From: Granulicella sp. L60
Lineage (GTDB): Bacteria > Acidobacteriota > Terriglobia > Terriglobales > Acidobacteriaceae
Assembly (NCBI RefSeq): GCF_009765825.1
Contig: NZ_LMUR01000018.1
Span: forward strand, 1,425,900-1,489,899
DNA: 64,000 bases
Reading direction: 5' to 3'
Both the position numbers and the translations under genes were made by a program. Under the pieces are notes generated by a model. It had not been told where the DNA came from, searched no databases, and saw only the letters and a program-made list of their open reading frames with translations. Positions 61,160 through 64,000 of this stretch are shown here, in pieces; positions within the stretch are counted from its first letter, which is position 1, and each line of letters starts with the position of its first letter.

Positions 61160-62311
61160 ATGAAGAAAAAACTACGCATTGGAATTCTCTTTGGCGGCCG
61201 TTCCGGCGAACACGAGGTATCGCTCAACTCCGCCGCTTCCATCCTCGCTGCTATCGATAAGGTGAAGTACGACATCGTTCCTATCGGCATCACGAAGCAA
61301 GGCCACTGGGTCACCTCGGGCGAAGCTCAACATCTGCTCACCGGTAACACGAAGCTAACGCTGCTCAAGAAATCTCGCAGCAAGGGCATCGAAATTAGCG
61401 CCAGCGCCGACCTCGGGCAGCAGAGCGGTGCTCTCGCTCAGTCACTTGATGTGATATTCCCAGTCCTTCATGGCACCTTTGGCGAAGACGGCACGATTCA
61501 GGGCCTATTTGAGCTTGCCGATATTGCCTACGTTGGCTCCGGAGTTCTCGGCTCCGCCACTGGCATGGACAAGACCGCGATGAAGCAACTCTTTGCGGCT
61601 GCCGGCCTGCCTCAGGCTCCGCACGTCAATCTACTTCGAAGTGAGTGGAAAGCGGACGCCAAACGCGCGGTGAAGCTGATTGAAAAAAAACTTTCCTACC
61701 CCGTCTTCGTCAAGCCTGCGAACCTTGGATCTTCCGTCGGCATCAGTAAAGTTCATGATCGAAGCGAGCTTGCTGCTGCGATGGATCTGGCAGCCAGCTT
61801 CGATCGCAAACTCATCATTGAGCAAGGGGTTGGTGGTCCAGGTATCAAACCCCGCGAACTTGAGGTCGCCGTTCTCGGCAATGACTTACCCGAGGCCTCT
61901 GTCGTCGGCGAGATCGTCCCCAATAAGGAGTTCTATGACTACGAATCGAAGTACGCTGACTCCCCGGAGAATCCAAGCGTACCTATCATTCCCGCGAGGC
62001 TCTCAAAGTCAGAGGCGAAAATGATCCGCGAGATGGCCGTTGCTGCCTTCCGTGCGTGCGACTGCGCCGGGCTCGCCCGTGTCGACTTTCTTATGGAGCC
62101 TGCTCCGCTGGGAGGTAAGGGAAAGAAAAAGCGTAAGCCGCGCATCTACCTCAACGAGATCAACACGATGCCTGGCTTCACCAGCATCAGCATGTACCCG
62201 AAACTTTGGGAGGCCTCTGGTATGCCGTACAAACAACTAGTCGATCGGCTCATTGCTCTCGCGATCGAACGCAACAAAGAAAAACAGCAGACTAGCTTTT
62301 CTCGCGTCTAA
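61160..62311 (+). CDS. ddl: D-alanine--D-alanine ligase
   Basis: 383 aa. LRIGILFGGRSGEHEVSLNSA, FPVLHGTFGEDGTIQGL, YVGSGVLGSATGMDKTAMKQL, YPVFVKPANLGSSVGI, RVDFLM and LNEINTMPGFTSISMYPKLW are all canonical ATP-grasp Ddl motifs. It makes D-Ala-D-Ala for peptidoglycan. A small Lys-rich insert (GGKGKKKRKPR) precedes the metal-binding ENE-type motif. No other cell-wall genes are adjacent. Confidence 0.97.
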   Translation: MKKKLRIGILFGGRSGEHEVSLNSAASILAAIDKVKYDIVPIGITKQGHWVTSGEAQHLLTGNTKLTLLKKSRSKGIEISASADLGQQSGALAQSLDVIFPVLHGTFGEDGTIQGLFELADIAYVGSGVLGSATGMDKTAMKQLFAAAGLPQAPHVNLLRSEWKADAKRAVKLIEKKLSYPVFVKPANLGSSVGISKVHDRSELAAAMDLAASFDRKLIIEQGVGGPGIKPRELEVAVLGNDLPEASVVGEIVPNKEFYDYESKYADSPENPSVPIIPARLSKSEAKMIREMAVAAFRACDCAGLARVDFLMEPAPLGGKGKKKRKPRIYLNEINTMPGFTSISMYPKLWEASGMPYKQLVDRLIALAIERNKEKQQTSFSRV

Positions 62312-62396
62312 TAAACAGCTAAAAAAGTTCCTACGCGAATGTCTGCCAGATTGAGTCAGTGATATAGCCGGAACTTGCGGGCTGAGGGAGGTGGTC

Positions 62397-63032
62397 ATGG
62401 AAGCTATTGGCAGATCGGTCGTATCGTCCAGCCGCACCTTGAAGTGCAGCCTCGCGTCGGTTGTGTTGCATCTTCTGCTCATCGGTCTTCTCATCCACAA
62501 AGGCGCATCGTGGATCGCTCCTATCCGGCTTCCGGGAAGCGAACACGGAAGCAATCTCATCCTTACGTACTTGCCTGGTCGAGCGCCTCTGCAGGCCTCG
62601 GCGCCGAATCCAAAGACTCCGCCGAAACATGCCTCCTCCACGACGCCCCTGCCCACGTCGCTCGCGAAGACTGTGACAACCGCTGCCGCATCGCCAAATA
62701 CGAGTTCGCCAACCTCCGCACAGCCTGACTCTGCCGCAGGTGCGGATGCACTCGGTTCCGGAAATATCAATATTGCATTGGCGAGCTTCTTTCCCACGCC
62801 TCAGCCAGATCTCTCCGCACTGCCTCGCGGCACTAAGGGCGACGTCATTCTCGATATCGTCATTGATACAGCAGGAAAGATAGCCGACATCAAAATGACT
62901 CGCGGCCTTGGACATGGTGTGGATGAGAGTGTGATCGCCACGGTGCAACAGTGGACCTTCCATCCTGCCACAAAGGACGGGCAGCCAGTTGCCAGTGAGC
63001 AAGAGCTTCACTTCCATTACGAAAAGGCCTGA
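62397..63032 (+). CDS. TonB-family C-terminal domain protein
   Basis: 211 aa from ATG 62397 with GGGAGG 5 nt upstream. A single N-terminal helix (LASVVLHLLLIGLLIHKGA), a Pro/Ala/Ser/Thr-rich spacer, then a TonB C-terminal domain (GDVILDIVIDTAGKIADIKMT, IATVQQWTFHPATKDGQPV). It could energise the two TonB-dependent receptors in this window, but no exbB/exbD genes are next to it; TonB-like proteins with other roles are common in this phylum. Confidence 0.88.
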   Translation: MEAIGRSVVSSSRTLKCSLASVVLHLLLIGLLIHKGASWIAPIRLPGSEHGSNLILTYLPGRAPLQASAPNPKTPPKHASSTTPLPTSLAKTVTTAAASPNTSSPTSAQPDSAAGADALGSGNINIALASFFPTPQPDLSALPRGTKGDVILDIVIDTAGKIADIKMTRGLGHGVDESVIATVQQWTFHPATKDGQPVASEQELHFHYEKA

Positions 63033-63064
63033 TAGGCGCGAAGACAGCGGACGAGCAATCGCAA

Positions 63065-64000
63065 CTAGAGAACGCGGCTGTGCTTGTATCCTTCGGTCGT
63101 TAATGCAGCGAGGAGTTCCTCGACCTGCTCCCGTCCTCGCGTCTCCATGGTGATATCGATAACCGTGTCGCCAAGGTTTACGCCATAGTAGGCGCGATTG
63201 TGAAGCGTATCCACGATGTTCGCGCGGTAGCTTGCGATAAGCCGTGTCAGGTCTGCTAATGCTCCTGGCTTATCAAGCAGATGAATGCGCAGTCGAATTA
63301 ATCTTCCATCCTGAACCAGGCCGCGTTCGATGATCCGGCTCAGCAACGTCACATCGATGTTGCCGCCGCAAACAAGCACGCCTGTGTGTGCGCCCTTGAG
63401 CGATGTCTTTCGCTGCAACAGCGCAGCCAGAGCCGTAGCGCCAGCGCCCTCAGCCAATGTCTTTTCGCGCTCCAGAAGGACAAGAATTGCAGACGCAATC
63501 TCGTCCTCATCCACGGTCACGATCTCGTCGACGTACCGTTCCACCACCGGCAACGTCACATCTCCGGCACGCCGGACCGCGATACCATCAGCGATCGTAG
63601 TTGCTGGTTCCAGTGTGACGGGATGATGTTGTGCCACAGCCGCCATCATCGAGGGCAGACGCGAAGTCTGTACGCCGATGATGCGAATCTCTGGCCTCGA
63701 CTCCTTGATCGCGCACGCAATGCCGCCAATAAGGCCGCCACCGCCGATCGGCACTACGATGGCCTCCAGCTGAGGAACCTGCTCCAGCATCTCCAGCCCG
63801 ATCGTACCCTGTCCAGCCATTACCGTCGCATCGTCGAATGGATGGATAAACGTCATCTGCTCTGCTTTGCACAGGCGCGTAGCCTCTTCGCAGGCCTCGT
63901 CGTAGTTGGCACCATGCAACACGACCTCAGCGCCAAATCCGCGTGTGGCTGTGACCTTCACGAGAGGGGTTGCCAATGGCATCACGATCAGCGCACGAAT
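63065..64000 (-). CDS. ilvA: Threonine ammonia-lyase (dehydratase) with ACT domain, 5' end outside window
   Basis: The frame is open to the right edge (IRALIVMPLATPLVKV...), so the N-terminus with the PLP lysine is not visible. PLP-fold features: the tetraglycine-type loop VVPIGGGGLIGGIACAI, the TFIHPFDDATVMAGQGTIGLE segment and LLQRKTSLKGAHTGVLVCGGNIDV. The last 80 residues are an ACT-like regulatory domain (LRIHLLDKPGALADLTRLIAS). It deaminates threonine to 2-oxobutanoate. Whether it is the biosynthetic or catabolic form cannot be decided; the single short ACT suggests the TdcB/short IlvA type. Confidence 0.93.
   Translation of the reverse strand: MRALIVMPLATPLVKVTATRGFGAEVVLHGANYDEACEEATRLCKAEQMTFIHPFDDATVMAGQGTIGLEMLEQVPQLEAIVVPIGGGGLIGGIACAIKESRPEIRIIGVQTSRLPSMMAAVAQHHPVTLEPATTIADGIAVRRAGDVTLPVVERYVDEIVTVDEDEIASAILVLLEREKTLAEGAGATALAALLQRKTSLKGAHTGVLVCGGNIDVTLLSRIIERGLVQDGRLIRLRIHLLDKPGALADLTRLIASYRANIVDTLHNRAYYGVNLGDTVIDITMETRGREQVEELLAALTTEGYKHSRVL

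Overview
The window looks like a chromosomal segment of an Acidobacteriota member, most likely class Terriglobia (the Granulicella/Terriglobus/Edaphobacter type). The basis is gene content: two very large Oar-like TonB-dependent receptors with a carboxypeptidase-regulatory-like N-terminal domain, a winged-helix/TolB-propeller membrane regulator, a VWFA-related protein of the acidobacterial type, a giant lipoprotein with many putative Ig repeats, several secreted glycoside hydrolases, and the housekeeping order prs-rplY-pth-rpsF-rpsR-rplI. No prophage, insertion sequence, rRNA operon or CRISPR array was seen.

Layout. 1-1.1 kb: the 3' part of a MocR-type regulator. 1.1-4.7 kb: TonB-dependent receptor (minus). 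5.2-9.4 kb (minus): the most interesting locus, a four-gene cassette resembling the functional-amyloid (Fap) export system of Pseudomonas. It has a 565-aa Ser/Asn/Ala-rich secreted protein, a small related secreted protein, a periplasmic C39 peptidase (FapD-like) and an outer-membrane barrel with an N-terminal coiled coil (FapF-like). Both presumed subunits carry, just after the signal peptide, a motif that mimics a double-glycine leader, which would explain the C39 peptidase. 9.4-10.7 kb: a long AT-rich gap with a strong hairpin. 10.7-16.2 kb: GH3 glucosidase, an EF-P-like protein of the YeiP/EfpL type, a His/Ala-rich small protein, a frameshifted AraC regulator and an orphan ribbon-helix-helix protein.

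16.8-24.7 kb: a giant lipoprotein with eight near-identical 86-aa Cys-pair repeats, an OmpA-family protein and a frameshifted HD-GYP protein, plausibly a surface adhesin group linked to c-di-GMP. 24.8-37.4 kb: a polysaccharide-utilisation-like locus, with a membrane-bound winged-helix regulator divergent from a TonB-dependent receptor, a GH13 amylase, a GH28-like beta-helix enzyme and a GH31 alpha-glucosidase, closed by a strong terminator.

37.5-46.3 kb: tRNA-Ser(UGA), an orphan MacB-like permease, then the minus-strand housekeeping block ispE - tRNA-Gln(UUG) - prs - rplY - pth - rpsF - rpsR - rplI, and an amidohydrolase. 46.4-55.6 kb: C-rich coding DNA with gamma-glutamyltransferase, a DUF72 protein, an SGNH esterase, a sugar isomerase-like TIM barrel, DoxX, asnS, a small secreted protein that begins in a microsatellite, and topoisomerase IB flanked by two copies of a 68-bp REP-like element. 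55.9-59 kb (minus): VWFA-like protein, DinB-like protein and two cytochrome P460-fold proteins, only one of which has haem motifs. 59.2-64 kb: ychF, a bestrophin-like membrane protein, ddl, a TonB-type protein and a partial threonine ammonia-lyase.

All functions are inferred from reading the sequence; no database search was possible. Start codons were moved to the position with the best ribosome-binding site and signal peptide where that was clear.
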